Positions 1-52,540 of a stretch of DNA of 64,000 nt are shown in pieces. This DNA comes from Cristatella mucedo (lineage: Eukaryota; Bryozoa; Phylactolaemata; Cristatellidae), in assembly GCA_009760855.2 (NCBI GenBank), contig WPIO01000008.1:4599001-4663000 (forward strand). The letters are read 5' to 3'. The notes beneath the pieces were generated by a model. That model had not been told where the DNA came from and did no database searches. It saw only the letters and a list, made by a program, of their open reading frames with translations. Position 1 is the stretch's first letter. Each line of letters opens with the position of its first letter. A program made the translations under genes and the position numbers.

Positions 1-1352
1 ATGTGGTGTTCATGCGTTACCTAGCAGACCAGTCGCCATTGGGCTACCGCAAGCCGCCATTGGAGTTCCGTTCTCGTCCTTTGCTGTTCTTCAGTTATAC
101 CGAGCCTCGGGGAAAAGGGATTCGGGCCTATGAGATGTGTTATCGCATCGACGCTGCCGATACTCAGCTATACTTGTCATGTAAACCCACCGGAATCAGC
201 TGCAGGGACTGGTAAACTGGATGCTTCCCTTCCGGATATTCGATCCTGGATTTCGGCCAATTTGCTTGCACTAAACGAAGACCAAACTGAAGTCCTGCTA
301 ATAAGAAACCCTCTGCGTTCGGCTAGACTAGCAAACTTGGCTCTTCTAATTGATGGTGCTGTATTGCGACCGTGTGCTCATGTGCTTTGAATTTACGTGT
401 CCTCTTTGATAACTGCTTAAAGTTTAAATGTTCCATAGAGCACACGAACTAAATGCACGGTCTTCATTGGATTTGAGGTTCGTTCGAGGTATTGGTAAAC
501 TGTGGGATCAACACGAAATCTAGGTGTCATATTCCAAAGCGACCTCTCGTTAGACGACCATATCAGCTCCACAGTCAAATCTGCCTAAGCTTCATAACAT
601 TGCTAAATTCGGGCTTGTTTAGATAAGGATACCACGTCTAAGTTGGTCCATGCATTCGCGACATCTCGTCTCGACTTCTGCAACTCACTGCTCGCTGGCC
701 TACCAGCATGTGCGATCAGGCGATTGCAGCTGGTGATAAACTCTGCAGCTAGGCTTGTCTGTCGTGAGCGTCGCAGTTTCCACTTTACACCACTTCTCGC
801 CGACCTGCACTGGCTCCCAGTCAAGCAACGGATCGACTTCAAGGTTTTGTCGCTCACTTTTAGGTCACTCCATTCTTTGGCTCCAGCCTATCTCTCAGAT
901 ATACTCCCCCATCAGGCCAAGCATCGTACCACCCGCTTTTCGGAATCCAACACTTTAAAAATACCTCGTACAAACCTCAAATCCTTTGGAGACCGTGCAT
1001 TTAATTCGTACGCTCCCAAAGCCTGGAACTCCCTCCCGACCTTCGTCAGAACATCCCCTGACCTCACCACATTTAAAAAGAACTTAAAAACACACACATT
1101 TAGGAGCATTTATTTGGTCCCGGTGATTCGTCCTTGATGTGCTAATGCGTGCTAACACTGTGCATGCTGCCACTAACCACATTTGCATGCTAACACTGTG
1201 CATGTCACCCCTAACCATTTTATTCATTTTGTTCGTTTATCAAGCATGAGTTTACTCAGCATTCAACTGCATTTCCCTTTGCAGCAAATGTAAAGCGCCT
1301 AGAGAGAGATTGAGTTCTCTGAGGGCGCTTTATCAATTGCATTATTATTATT
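1..1352 (+). mobile_element. LINE family A (L2/CR1-like), RT 3' half and tail
   Basis: A 5'-cut non-LTR retrotransposon. Pieces of the reverse transcriptase read ADTQLYLS (YADD region) and ISANLLALNEDQTEVLLI. From 643 a frame of 164 codons reads SRLDFCNSLLAGLPACAIRR, DLHWLPVKQRIDFKVL and [10 protein letters not shown], the classic C-terminal end of L2/CR1-clade LINEs. The 3' UTR and a hairpin tail near 1290-1335 end in ATT repeats. Frame breaks in the left part show that it is dead. It continues beyond the left edge. Confidence 0.9.
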
Positions 1353-1860
1353 CCGAGAAGCGGGTGGTACGATGATTGGCCTGGTGGGGGGGGGGGGGTA
1401 GATCTGAGAGATAAGCGGGAGCCAAAGAATGGAGTGACCTAAAAGTGAGCGAAAAAACCTTGAAGTCGATCCGTTGCTTGACTGGTAGCCAGTGCAGGTC
1501 GGCGAGAAGTGGTGTGATGTGGCAACTGCGACGCTCACGACAGACAGGCCTAGCTTCGGAGTTTTGCACCAGCTGTAATCGCCTGATTGCATTATACCGG
1601 AAGGCCAGCAAGCAGTGAGTTACAGAAGTCAAGATGGAATGTCACAAATGCGGTCCCTGTGATTCGTCCTTCAAGTGCTTATGCATACTGACGCTGTGCA
1701 TGCTGCCACTAGCCACATTTGCATGCTGACCCTGTGCATGTAACCCTTAACCATGTTATTCATGTTGTTTATCAAGCATGATATTACTCAACATTCAATC
1801 GCGTTTCCCTTTGCAGCAAATGTAAAGCGCCTAGAAAGAGATTGAGTTATCTGAGTATTT
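1353..1860. mobile_element. LINE family A copy with inverted 5' part
   Basis: Positions 1353-1650 carry the RT C-terminal region on the minus strand (same segment as 647-945). From 1651 the 3' UTR runs on the plus strand, matching 1115 onward. About 170 bp of the element are missing at the join. This is the structure left by twin priming. Confidence 0.8.
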
Positions 1861-1968
1861 ATAATAATAATAATAATAATACCCTTGATAAAGCGCCCTA
1901 AGAGAACTCAATCTCTTTCTAGGTGCTTTACATTTTGAGAGTGCTTCATCAAGTGTATTGTTATTATA
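1841..1968. mobile_element. Reversed LINE tail inside a forward LINE tail
   Basis: The forward hairpin tail of the preceding element breaks off after GAGTTATCTGAG. A reversed tail with ATA repeats follows (about 1855-1936), and the forward tail end resumes (GAGAGTGCTTCATCAAGTG). It is a tail-only insertion of the same family. Confidence 0.6.
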
Positions 1969-1969
1969 A

Positions 1970-2712
1970 AAAAGACCGCGTCCGAAGCTAACCATAGCGT
2001 TCGATCCCTGTCTAAAGTCAGGGTGACTATCTACCGCGGAGGCTGGCTGAAAACATTACTAGTTGACTGGTTCTGTCTAGGCTGGACTACCTCGATCGCG
2101 TTTTGGCTGTGTTGCCAAAAAAAGCCAGTATGCGCCTACAGCGGGTGATGAATATGGCAGTACGGTTGGTGACCGAATCCCAGAGGTTCAGCCATGTCTA
2201 CTTTGCTGAAGGAGCTGAGATGCCTCCCCAGTTTATCAAAGATACGGAGTAACGTTCCTACCCTTCTAAACAAGGCCGCCATGGCTTGGCTCCTTCATAC
2301 ATGACTGAACTGCTGCATCCGTTTCAGCCTTCTTGTGCCGTCGCGTTCTGTGAACGATACATTATCTGCTCAATTCCGTATGCTTAAAGACAGTTGGGAG
2401 AGACAGAAGCTTTTGCATCCCTGATCCAATTCTGTGGAACTCACTCCCACAGCATCTAATCTCATGCTGCCGACCGACGGCACGTCGTTTCCAGCCGCCA
2501 CGCGCTTCTACTGCCACGCTACGTCACTTTCTCGGCTGCCCTTCCGATTCAGCAATGCTTCCCACTCTCTTCGTTGCGTGAGATGAAGTCTGCTGGCTAC
2601 CGCATGCGCACCGAAAGCCGCTTAAGCTGGGACGCGCTATAGAAAATTCTGCAGCGTATCGCCAAATTAGTCACGGTGGCTTTGCGGAGTTACAGACGGA
2701 GATACTTGGCAA
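1970..2712 (+). mobile_element. LINE family B, RT C-terminal fragment
   Basis: Similar along its length to 49330-49772 plus 51765-52026: the same order of CTGGACTAC or CTAGATTAT, GTGGCAGTA, CCCAGAGGTT, CACGGCTTGGCT and CAGAAGCTTTTGC, and the same closing part GTTGCGTGAGATRAAGTCTG. It has no hairpin tail like family A. The 3' end lies about 650 bp before the LRP5/6 start codon, inside the CpG-rich block. Confidence 0.75.
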
Positions 2713-3359
2713 CGCAACCGCGGCGGCTAGCGCACGCATCGCAACGCAACCTGCGGCGCTTTCCGTGCGCGGACTACGTCTAACTACTTCGGAATACGTG
2801 CGGCATTTTCGCTGCCGCCGCGGGAATGAGCAGCCGACGCAAAACTCCGGCTTCCCGACTGTTTCGAAGGAATCGCTGTGCGGTGGTGGAGAGGGCCAAG
2901 GGGGAGCGGCTCGCTATGCCCGAGCGTCGCGAGCCGCACCCCCGCCCCGCCCGACGCCGCCGCGGGGCAGCTGGCGCGCGCGGCGGCGACCGCCTTCAGC
3001 GCACCAATACTCCTGAGACGGCGGCGATAATTTCGGGACTGCCGCACTCAACTGTCGCCACCACCGAGCTTCGGCCGCGACGCGGCTCGCTCCCGGGCCG
3101 CGGAGTCGCACAGCGCACTGCCCACACCACATTTGGCGGGACGCGCCGCCGCACACAATGCAGCCGGAGCGAGTCCACCCGAGCCCGGCGTAGTGATTTC
3201 GCCGTGGAAGTAGTGCCGCCACTGCGGTTTGTTGCTGCCGACTGTTGGGCAGTGCGGGAATGCTTGGCTTGCGCGGCTGCTCGAAAGGCTGACGTCCGCT
3301 CGCGCCGTCCGCAATGCTCGGATAGACGAAGGTGAAGGAGGTTGGCGGAATGTCGTAGA

Positions 3360-44897
<41,538 letters not shown>

Positions 44898-45317
44898 GAG
44901 CCAACCCGCCTGAGGCCTCTCTCCTCTTGCTTGGCTCTCTCTCGGCTGTGGGCAGGCAGTCGCTTTTGATGCCCTGCTGCTGTCGGGAGCGAATCTGTCC
45001 GCGAATCGTCTCCTTCCTTTGCCTGAAGCCTCGGCGAAGCGGACCGGTTCGATCTCTTATCACCCCTGTGGGCGTGCTATCGAGCAGCTGGCAAAGGCAG
45101 TTTCGTCCTGTGAGGTTGGCACTCGGCGGCTGTGGCAGCAGGCGACGAACGAAGCTAAGCCCGGAGGTCAGCGCATCGTTGAGCCTCGCTAAGCCGTCGT
45201 CGGATAGAAAGAGCTACCGGCTGCCACTTTTCGATAGATATATTTTTCTACGTTAAAGCATGCATGTGCTGCATTGAGCTGGCCAACTCTGAGTGTGTAC
45301 ATGACTTGGTGCCGGTA

Positions 45318-45430
<113 letters not shown>

Positions 45431-45766
45431 CGTGAGCTGCTGGTCTGTCGGCGAGTACGTCTGTGTGTGTGGGGTGGGCCTTGCCTGCCTATTAATCCTG
45501 AGCTGACGTCTTTACTGCTTCAATCAACAGTTCGTGTACGCATGTGTCGGGGCTTTCCTGAGCATTGGCCGACAGCTGGCTGTTTCTTGGCTAGCCGGAA
45601 CGGCAAAGCCGATTTGTGCATTCGCTTGAAGGCAGTGAGGCTTCGGATGATGGCTGGCCGCTGCTCCAGCAGGCAGAGCCGCAATCGAAGACCTGCCACC
45701 GATCCACCTGCCCGGGCTGTCTGTGCTATTGAGGGCTTAACGAGCTAGCCTGCTTTTCCGAATCGA

Positions 45767-45772
45767 ATTAAA
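45767..45772 (+). terminator. Possible poly(A) signal of LRP5/6 (ATTAAA)
   Basis: The most plausible poly(A) signal noticed after the stop codon is ATTAAA, about 870 bp downstream, followed by a T-rich stretch (GTTATTTATTTTATG). No AATAAA was noticed nearer. The 3' UTR would contain the AG microsatellite at 45318-45430. Weak evidence. Confidence 0.3.
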
Positions 45773-45779
45773 GGAGTTA

Positions 45780-46980
45780 TTTATTTTATGGCATGGCCAC
45801 CAACAAAAATGCCTCACTTGTTAGTTTTTGGCGACATGCGACATTTTTACTCTTGGCTGGCACATGGACGAAATAGGCGGCTTTCGTCAAACGAGCTTGC
45901 CTATGCCTCGTATCAGCCGTTCAAACGCTGCTGATTTCGCTCTTCGTGGTAACTTGGACGAGCTTGGCCTAATGGTTGCCTGCTGTACTTGTCCACGCGA
46001 CTCGTGTCGGCATGTCTCGTCCTGCTGTTCGTAGGGTATCGTGCTGCATTCTGTCTATAAGCAAATTCAACACCCAGAAATGCTTTCGTTCATCTCGTTA
46101 CCGTTATCGCTCGGTCCAGAGCTTTTTAAGCTGGATCGGCGGTCTGCTGGTGGGTAGTGTAGTGCCTTTGAGGGCAGCCGGTCGACATTTAAGTCGTCGC
46201 CCGGGCTTAATCGTGGGAGGGCAACCGGCTTTAGGTGGCTTTTCGAACTCGTTGACGTAGCTGCTTCGGTGCCAGAGCTGGTGCCTCGAAGCCTGGCTAG
46301 CGAGTCGTAGAAGCTGCACCAGCGCCAGTACACGCTCAGCAGACGGCAGCAGAGTGTCGTCAGCAATCGAGAGCGAGCACCCGTGCTTCAGCACATGGTA
46401 GAGCTGGCTATTCGTAGCCAGCCACACAGAGGCTGCGTAGTGACCGGCGTCAGCCATAGCGTGCCACTACTCCGAAACTTGAACGCAGCCCCGAGTGCAA
46501 CTGACGAAACGTCACTTGAAATGATCTTTTTCTTCAGTCTAAACCTTAAAGATTATGAGATGTCCTGCTCCGAATCGTAGTAATTCAAGAACTTCCTCCC
46601 TGCAACAAAGAGTGCCCTCTGGCAACTCAAAGCACGGTGTGGGCCTTGAATTCCCATGATATCTTTATGTGACTGTCTCGATATGTTACTGTTCACGAGC
46701 TGTCCTTTGATATGCTACTCAAAACCGGACCGGCTTAGCATAAGGTGTGCTGTCGCCATTAGCCAATACCTACCGGTGGGCCGGTAAGAAGCTCCCGGCA
46801 TCCTTCGTTCGCCCCATCAACCGCTCGGTTATCATACCTAGGACCTAAGTTTGAAGCGCCGATCAGCACTCATTGTGTTAGCATCTAACGCGCCGTGCCT
46901 TGGCATGTTGTGAAAAGTCGAACGTATGCCCTTGCTAAGGTTTCATTCAAATTCGAAGGCACAGCACTGCTGCCGGTTCG
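45780..46980. other. Intergenic stretch after LRP5/6
   Basis: No repeat was recognised. A minus-strand frame of 117 codons (46104-46457) has a stretch, SVWLATNSQLYHVLKHG, that looks coding-like; its identity is unknown. Confidence 0.35.
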
Positions 46981-46982
46981 GC

Positions 46983-47027
46983 TATATGCCGCATGGCGCA
47001 TTATTATAATGCGCCATGCGGCATATA
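46983..47027. repeat. Perfect palindrome, 21-bp arms, 3-bp loop
   Basis: Arm TATATGCCGCATGGCGCATTA, given here only by its ends TATATGCC and GCGCATTA, is followed by TTA and its exact reverse complement. It lies between the two LRP genes, about 55-95 bp before the family-B LINE. It could be a terminal-inverted-repeat remnant or a hairpin; no transposase sequence is nearby. Confidence 0.9.
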
Positions 47028-47079
47028 ATGCAATTATTGGACAGCCTCTTAAATTCCGCCTATAAAGTGTCCGCTAACT

Positions 47080-49772
47080 AAAAGCTGAGGGTTTAGTTAT
47101 CCACGACCAGTATGTCCAGGAGAAGCTAGATGCATTTTTCTGCTGACCGAGACGTAGATGACGCCCTGCTCAGGTAGCGGTTTATCTTAAGACCGCCCCA
47201 CAGGGTTCTCATTCTTTCAGTCCAAGCTATCCGACAAAGTTGCTAGTGTTGTTCGTGAATCGTTTGGCTATGAGGCTTGCGGTTTTCCTCATGGTTCATC
47301 ATTTGAATCTGCTGCAATCAGGTCCTCATCAACGACCAAGCCTGTCACCTTTGTGATCTACCGAATTCTTTCTGGCTGTCTAACCGTCTTTATGGACTAG
47401 TTTCCGAGTACCCCACCAAACTATTTTAGTGTGACATGCCATTACTTATTGCCGGAGACTTAAACATTCACGCTGACAACCCTAGGAGCAGCCAGGTCCG
47501 CTCATTTCTTGACTGTCTGGAGAACTTTGGTTTGGACCAATACGTTAATCGTACCACTCTCGTCGGCGGCCATACCCTTGATCACGTTATCACCAAGGTC
47601 TGCCCCACTGACCTCGTTGTGTGCCCGCTGACCCTCTCAGATCATTGTTCGGTCTCGTTTACTGTTCCTGCTCCGTTGTACGTACAGGGTAACGCCAAGT
47701 TTGTCCAGCGACGTAACTTAAAAAAGCACCGACCAAGACAAACTTTTGAAATCTGGTGACGCATGTCTTCTTGATCTGCACCCAGGCTCAACCGGCAGCC
47801 TCGATACCCTTACTGATGCAGTGAACATGAACATGAAGCTTAGGAGTGCCCTTGATGAGTGTGCCCTTGTACACTCTGTCCGTATAAAGATTCATTGAGA
47901 TTGCTTTCAATTCACGAAAAAACTTCGAAAGATGGACCGCGTTAAGCACAGGAATGAATGCCGTTTAAGAAGACCGAATCTCATAAAGATCTAGTTAATT
48001 TCAAGACTTCCTTCGAGTCTACACCGGGAAGCTTAGAAAAGCCGGGGCTTTTTTTTCACTTGAAAACTGAAGTCCTGCCAGTCAGACCCAAACAGATTTA
48101 TAAGATGGTAAACAATCCTTTGCTGGCCAGTGCTGAGAGGTCTTACTCCCTAGATATTAACGGCTCGGCCGAAAGGTTTTCAGCCTTCTTCACTGAGAAA
48201 ATTGTGCACGTTCGTGCTTCCATAAAGCCCCTCTGACTAAAGCAATTGTTCAATCGCAACCTGTGACATTCCTTAGAGATTTTTCGAGGTTTCTGCTTAC
48301 GATTGTTTAGCCTAATAAGGTCTCGTAAAAAGAACTTGGCTGCTGAAGACCCTATACCAACCTTTCTGTGGTCTTCCGTGGCAGAAAACCGTGGCCCAGC
48401 CATAAGTGAGATTGTATAGCTACTCTGGAAAAGGCGGTCGTACCCAAGTCATTCAAATTGGCCATCGCTGGATTGATACTTACAAACCTGGATTGGATTC
48501 ACAAGTCTCTGCAAATTATCGCCTAGCTAACCTTTTTCGTTTTTTGTCGAAGATTCTTGAAAAAACTCACTAAGCAGTTTGTAGTACACATTGAAAAGAA
48601 TGAATTGTCAGAAAAAGTTGGGAGTTCAAGCGGCAGCACTCCACTGAAACTGCTCTCCTCCGTGTGACCGATGGCATCTGACACAGCAACGATGATAGGA
48701 ATGTCACTGACTGCCCTAGCGATTCTAGATCTGTCAGCTGCTTTTCAACACTAGTGATCAGGATATCCTTGTTAAACGGTTGGGAGCAACAATCGGTCTG
48801 GAAAATGAGGCACTGGGGTAGTTCAAATCGTAATTGTCCGGTTGCGTTCAATCCGTGTCACGTGAGGGTCGGGTAATCGTCCACCAGACCAGTCACCTGT
48901 GCAGTCCCAAACGGATCCGTCCTCGGTCCTTTGCGGTTCTCCATTTATATTGAGCGTCTGGGAAAAGTGATATAGTCACAAGGAATCGGCTGTCACTTCT
49001 ATGCTGCCAACACTCAGCTATCAATTTGTCGTTCATACGATCGGAAGCTGCTGCAGCGGCTGACAAACAAAAATGCTTGCTGCCTGTGACAGACTTGCGA
49101 TCGTGAAATTCGGCCCATTTAATTCAAATCAACGACGATACAACAGAACTGCTAGTCATAGGACACCGTAAGCGTGTTGGCTGGACTAGAAGACTTTGCT
49201 CTTCTAATAGGCTTTGTTGTTGTGCGACCGTCACCGAATGCTCGGAATGTAGGTGTCTTTGAAAGCTACATAAATTTGGGAAACTTCGTTAAGAAGACGG
49301 CATTCCCAGCTAGCGATCACATCCAATCCTTATCTAAGATTGAGAACCGTCTTCCACGGTAGCTTGCAAAAAATGTACCTAGCTTCCTAGTTCTGTCTCG
49401 GCTAGATTATTCTAATTCTCCTTTTGGCTAGGCTACCGAAAAAGCAACTAGACCACTGCAGTGGGAGTTGAATGTGGCAGTAAGGCTAGTTTACCAATCC
49501 CAGAGGTTTGACCACGTGTCTCCTTTACGGAGCGAGCTTGGATGGCTGGATGGCTGCCGGTTGATCAACGGTTACAGAGCAAAGTTCTTACATTGACCCA
49601 CAAGACCCGCCACGGCTTGGCTCTTTGATATCTAGCTGAACTGCATTATCAGTTTCAGCTTCCTCTCGTGTCCTCAGGTCATGTATGGAAAATAAATTAG
49701 CTGTTCCATTCCTCTACTTAAAGACCGTTGGCGACAGAAGCTTTTGCTCTGAAGGTCCAAGGCCATGGAGTT
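47080..49772 (+). mobile_element. LINE family B, endonuclease and RT (5' part)
   Basis: The best-preserved family-B copy. The endonuclease region reads LLIAGDLNIHADNPRSSQ and LVGGHTLDHVITKVCPTD, with SDHCSVSF, the usual AGDxN-H and SDHC motifs. RT remains follow (an FLSKILEKT-like start, the TETALLR-like region near 48650, and the HFYAANTQ equivalent of YADD near 48990). Several stops and frame shifts. Its 3' end is separated by the LTR fossil at 49773-51759 and resumes at 51760. Confidence 0.8.
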
Positions 49773-50058
49773 TGTAGCTTGAGCGTATGCCGGCTCCTCT
49801 AATGAGCCTGTGATGTGGCATGGACACAGGCCGGTAACCGCTGGTGGCCAGATGGTGGATTCACCATTTGGGTCGGCCGCTGCACAGTTGTGGTCCTCAA
49901 TGAATCATCGGGGTCACCCGGGGGACTGGAGGAGTGGAAGGCGACTCTAGTGTGAGAAGGGGGCGAAGGCAGTCGTGCGTCTTGCTGCTCCGTGCCTTGT
50001 ACAATAAACCATTGGCGTTGTTCATCGGCTGGCTCTCTGATGGGCGAACCGAACCACA
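49773..50058 (+). repeat. 5' LTR of the fossil element
   Basis: Starts TGTAGCTTGAG and ends CCGAACCACA. It contains a CAATAAACC poly(A)-type signal near 50000. The counterpart is at 51481-51759. No tRNA primer site could be assigned with confidence just after it. Confidence 0.82.
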
Positions 50059-50400
50059 AGCTATTTCGTGGAATGGAGCCGATGACGCCCTGGGAGATGT
50101 CTTGCGCAGCGTCCCTGGGTTTCGATGGCTTCGGAGACTTCGTTGACTGGCTGCTGAACTTCGAGATAGATCGAGAAAAGTGGCTATGAACAGTGTGAGT
50201 GCCACTTGTTTTTGCTCCTAGCGATGCAAGGCGTGACCTTCACGTTTGCCTCGGGGCTCCCGCAGGAAGTTCAGGATGACTATGCCAAGCTTCGCGAGGC
50301 CCTAGTGAGGGCATTCACCTCGCCGGCCGGTAGAGCGCGATTGCTGCACGCTGATCGGGTAAAGGCTGGTCGGACTGAGAGGGCCGACAGGAGCGACCGG
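50059..50400 (+). mobile_element. gag-like remnant of the LTR fossil
   Basis: The coding pattern includes FVDWLLNFEIDREKW and LPQEVQDDYAKLREALVRAF, resembling the WLxxFE and DYxxLxxALxxxF pattern of retrotransposon gag proteins. Treated as a fossil. No protease, reverse transcriptase or integrase pattern was seen after it. Confidence 0.5.
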
Positions 50401-50579
50401 AAGCGGCAGCAGCGGTCATCGACTGTGTGCCAGGCAACAGCGGTTTGTCAGGCTGCCACCCCGTGGCGGCAGGCAACGGCTATCGAAGCGGTGACGGTTG
50501 GTCAGGCTGCGATGGTGTTCCACGAAGCAACGGCGTTGTGCGAGGCAACGGTCAGCGGTGTGGCTGAGGCGACGGAGAG

Positions 50580-50925
50580 TGAGACGGTGCACGGAGAGGC
50601 GGCGGCGTCCGCGTGGAAGGCGGCGGCGTCAGCGTCGAAGGCGGCGGCGTCCGCGACAGAGTCGGCGGCGTCCGCGACATGGTCGGCGGAGTCCGCGGCA
50701 GAGTCGGCGGCATCCGCGGCAGAGTCGGCGGCATCCGCGACAGAGTCGGCGGCGTCCAGGTTGAAGGCGGCGGCGGCACCCGCGACAGAGTAGGCGGCGG
50801 CGTCCGCGGCAGAGTCGGCGGCGGCACCCGCGACTGAGTCGGCTGCATTCGCGTGGAAGGCGGCGGCACCAGCGACAGAGTCCGCGGCAGAGTCGGCGGC
50901 GTCCGCCAGAGAGGTAGTGGCCGGC
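50580..50925 (+). repeat. GC-rich tandem repeat coding Ala-rich sequence (in LTR fossil)
   Basis: Imperfect repeats of about 15 bp on the theme GCGGCGTCCGCGACAGAGTC. They read as SAASATE-type repeats in one frame and stay open in several frames on both strands, as expected for a GC-rich array. Expansion of a short unit is the likely origin. Confidence 0.75.
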
Positions 50926-51480
50926 GATGCAGCGCAAGCCATGAAGGTGACTCTGGCCTGCGACCAGCCGGTGGGCTGTGATGCGGCACAGGCAGGAGAG
51001 TGTGTGCAGACTGAAGAGTCTGCACGAAGAGTCTGCACAGGACGGAGAGGCTGTCCAGGAGGGAGAATCTGTGCCGGCCGGAGAGACTGCCCAGGTTGGA
51101 GAGGGTACGCAGGACGTTGAAGCAGCTGCGTATATCGGAGACGTGGCAGAAGAATCGGCAGAGGCGGATGGAGCGACGACGGTTGGGGTCCGAAAAACAG
51201 TGGCTGTGGACGTCAGCTCGATGACGATGGCCGGTGGCTCACGTTGCCGGCTGGTCGCAAAAGGCCGTGCACCAGCTCGCCTCTTGCGATCAGCCGCCAG
51301 GTAGCCTTTGGGGTCAGCTATTGATGCTAGCTGCTATGTCGAGGATGTGTAGGGTCTAGTTTGCATCATTTATAGATAGGCTCGTTCATTGCTGCTTAGA
51401 TAGGCTCGTTCATGCTGCCCTGTACGTTGCAGCTACGTGTGTTGGTGCTGCAAACTTGTGACCTTAAGGTCAAGGGGGCG

Positions 51481-51759
51481 TATAGTTTGAGTGTATGCCG
51501 GCTCCTTTAATGATCCTGTGATGTGGCATGGACGCAGGCCGGTAACCGCTGGTGGCCAATGGTGGATTCACCATCAGGGTCGGCCGCTGCACGGTTGTGG
51601 TCCTCGATGAATCATCGGGGTCACCCGGGGGGCTGGAGGAGTGGAAGGGGACTCTAGTGTGAGAAGGGGGCGAAGGCAGTCGTGCGTCTTGCTGCTCCGT
51701 GCCTTGTGCAATAAACCGTTGGTGCTGTTCTGGGCCAGCGTTCTGTATGCCGAACCACA
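51481..51759 (+). repeat. 3' LTR of the fossil element
   Basis: Matches 49773-50058 and ends in the same CCGAACCACA just before GAGTT. It is preceded by the purine-rich AAGGTCAAGGGGGCG, a likely polypurine tract. Confidence 0.82.
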
Positions 51760-52026
51760 GAGTTCACTTGCACAATTCTTACGAAACGACATCTACTCCC
51801 TTGCTGCGGGCTGTGATGCATCCTTCCAGCCGTCCAGAGCTGCTACTTCCATTCTGCTCACTGCCTCGACTGCTCTCCTGACTCAGTTATGCTTCTTACT
51901 TTCTCTTTGTTGCGTGAGATAAAGTCTGTTGGCTAGTGAATGCCGCTTAGACGTCGAGTGCAGACAAATCTCCTGCGTAACACCCACATTGTCTGTATGG
52001 CTCTATGGAGTTAAAGACGGTGATAC
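51760..52026 (+). mobile_element. LINE family B, 3' end beyond the LTR fossil
   Basis: Resumes directly after the repeated GAGTT with a SLAQFLRND-like coding end, then the 3' UTR shared with 2461-2712 (GTTGCGTGAGATAAAGTCTG; GGAGTTAAAGACGG). This shared end marks the 3' limit of family B. Confidence 0.75.
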
Positions 52027-52540
52027 GTCATGTTACATTGTGTCTCCTTCTCCATTGATAGCTGTAGACGGCTGAAGAGTTACTGTCAGATCAGGCAGCC
52101 AATTCTGCAGGCCAATAGGAATATTAAACATCTACATCTGATAGCGATGATGATTTCTCGGTTTCTTTGTCCTAAATTGACACACCAGTTTGTGACTGTC
52201 AGCATATTGAGCAATTTAAGTGTTAGAGAACTTTTCTATCCGTTCGATTCAATGCACCTGTGACAGTTTCTAAAGCTTAATTTAGCTTTATGTACGACTG
52301 TAGAAGGATTTTTTCCAAAATTGGGTTTGACGGAGCACTCCCTCGCTGTGACTCTCTCTTTCTTTCTCTCTCTGATCTGCCATAGAACTGCATCGAAGAC
52401 AAATCAGTTTTGGATTTTTGGACCGTGGAAGACACTGTGCTTAAAAAAGTCAGGAACATTTCGACGTCACATAAAATGCACCATGCCGTCGAACCATGCT
52501 GGATTCAAGTTGCTTGGCTTCGTGGATCTAAGATAAAGTC

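Larger units (their letters stand above)
49773..51759 (+). mobile_element. Small LTR-retrotransposon fossil, gag-like only
   Basis: Two direct repeats of about 280 bp (49773-50058 and 51481-51759) bound a 1.4-kb interior. The 5' copy begins TG and both copies end CA. The element is flanked by the 5-bp target duplication GAGTT (49768-49772 and 51760-51764). A purine-rich tract precedes the 3' repeat. The interior holds a gag-like stretch and an alanine-coding tandem repeat, and no pol region, so it is non-autonomous. The family is probably Ty3-like by the gag pattern, but this is uncertain. The repeats differ by roughly 7% by eye over their first 245 bp, so it is not recent. It looks broken, with at least one break. 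It sits inside a family-B LINE. Confidence 0.82.

Noticed and set aside
643-1137. 164-codon open frame that could be taken for a host gene
   Set aside because: It is the RT C-terminal end of a LINE; the same protein pattern recurs in several other places in the window.
2826-3335. 169-codon frame upstream of LRP5/6
   Set aside because: Arg/Ala/Pro-rich and open in other frames too, as expected of CpG-rich DNA; no domain is visible.
50206-50793. Ala-rich 195-codon frame as a host protein
   Set aside because: Lies inside the LTR fossil and is dominated by a GC-rich tandem array.
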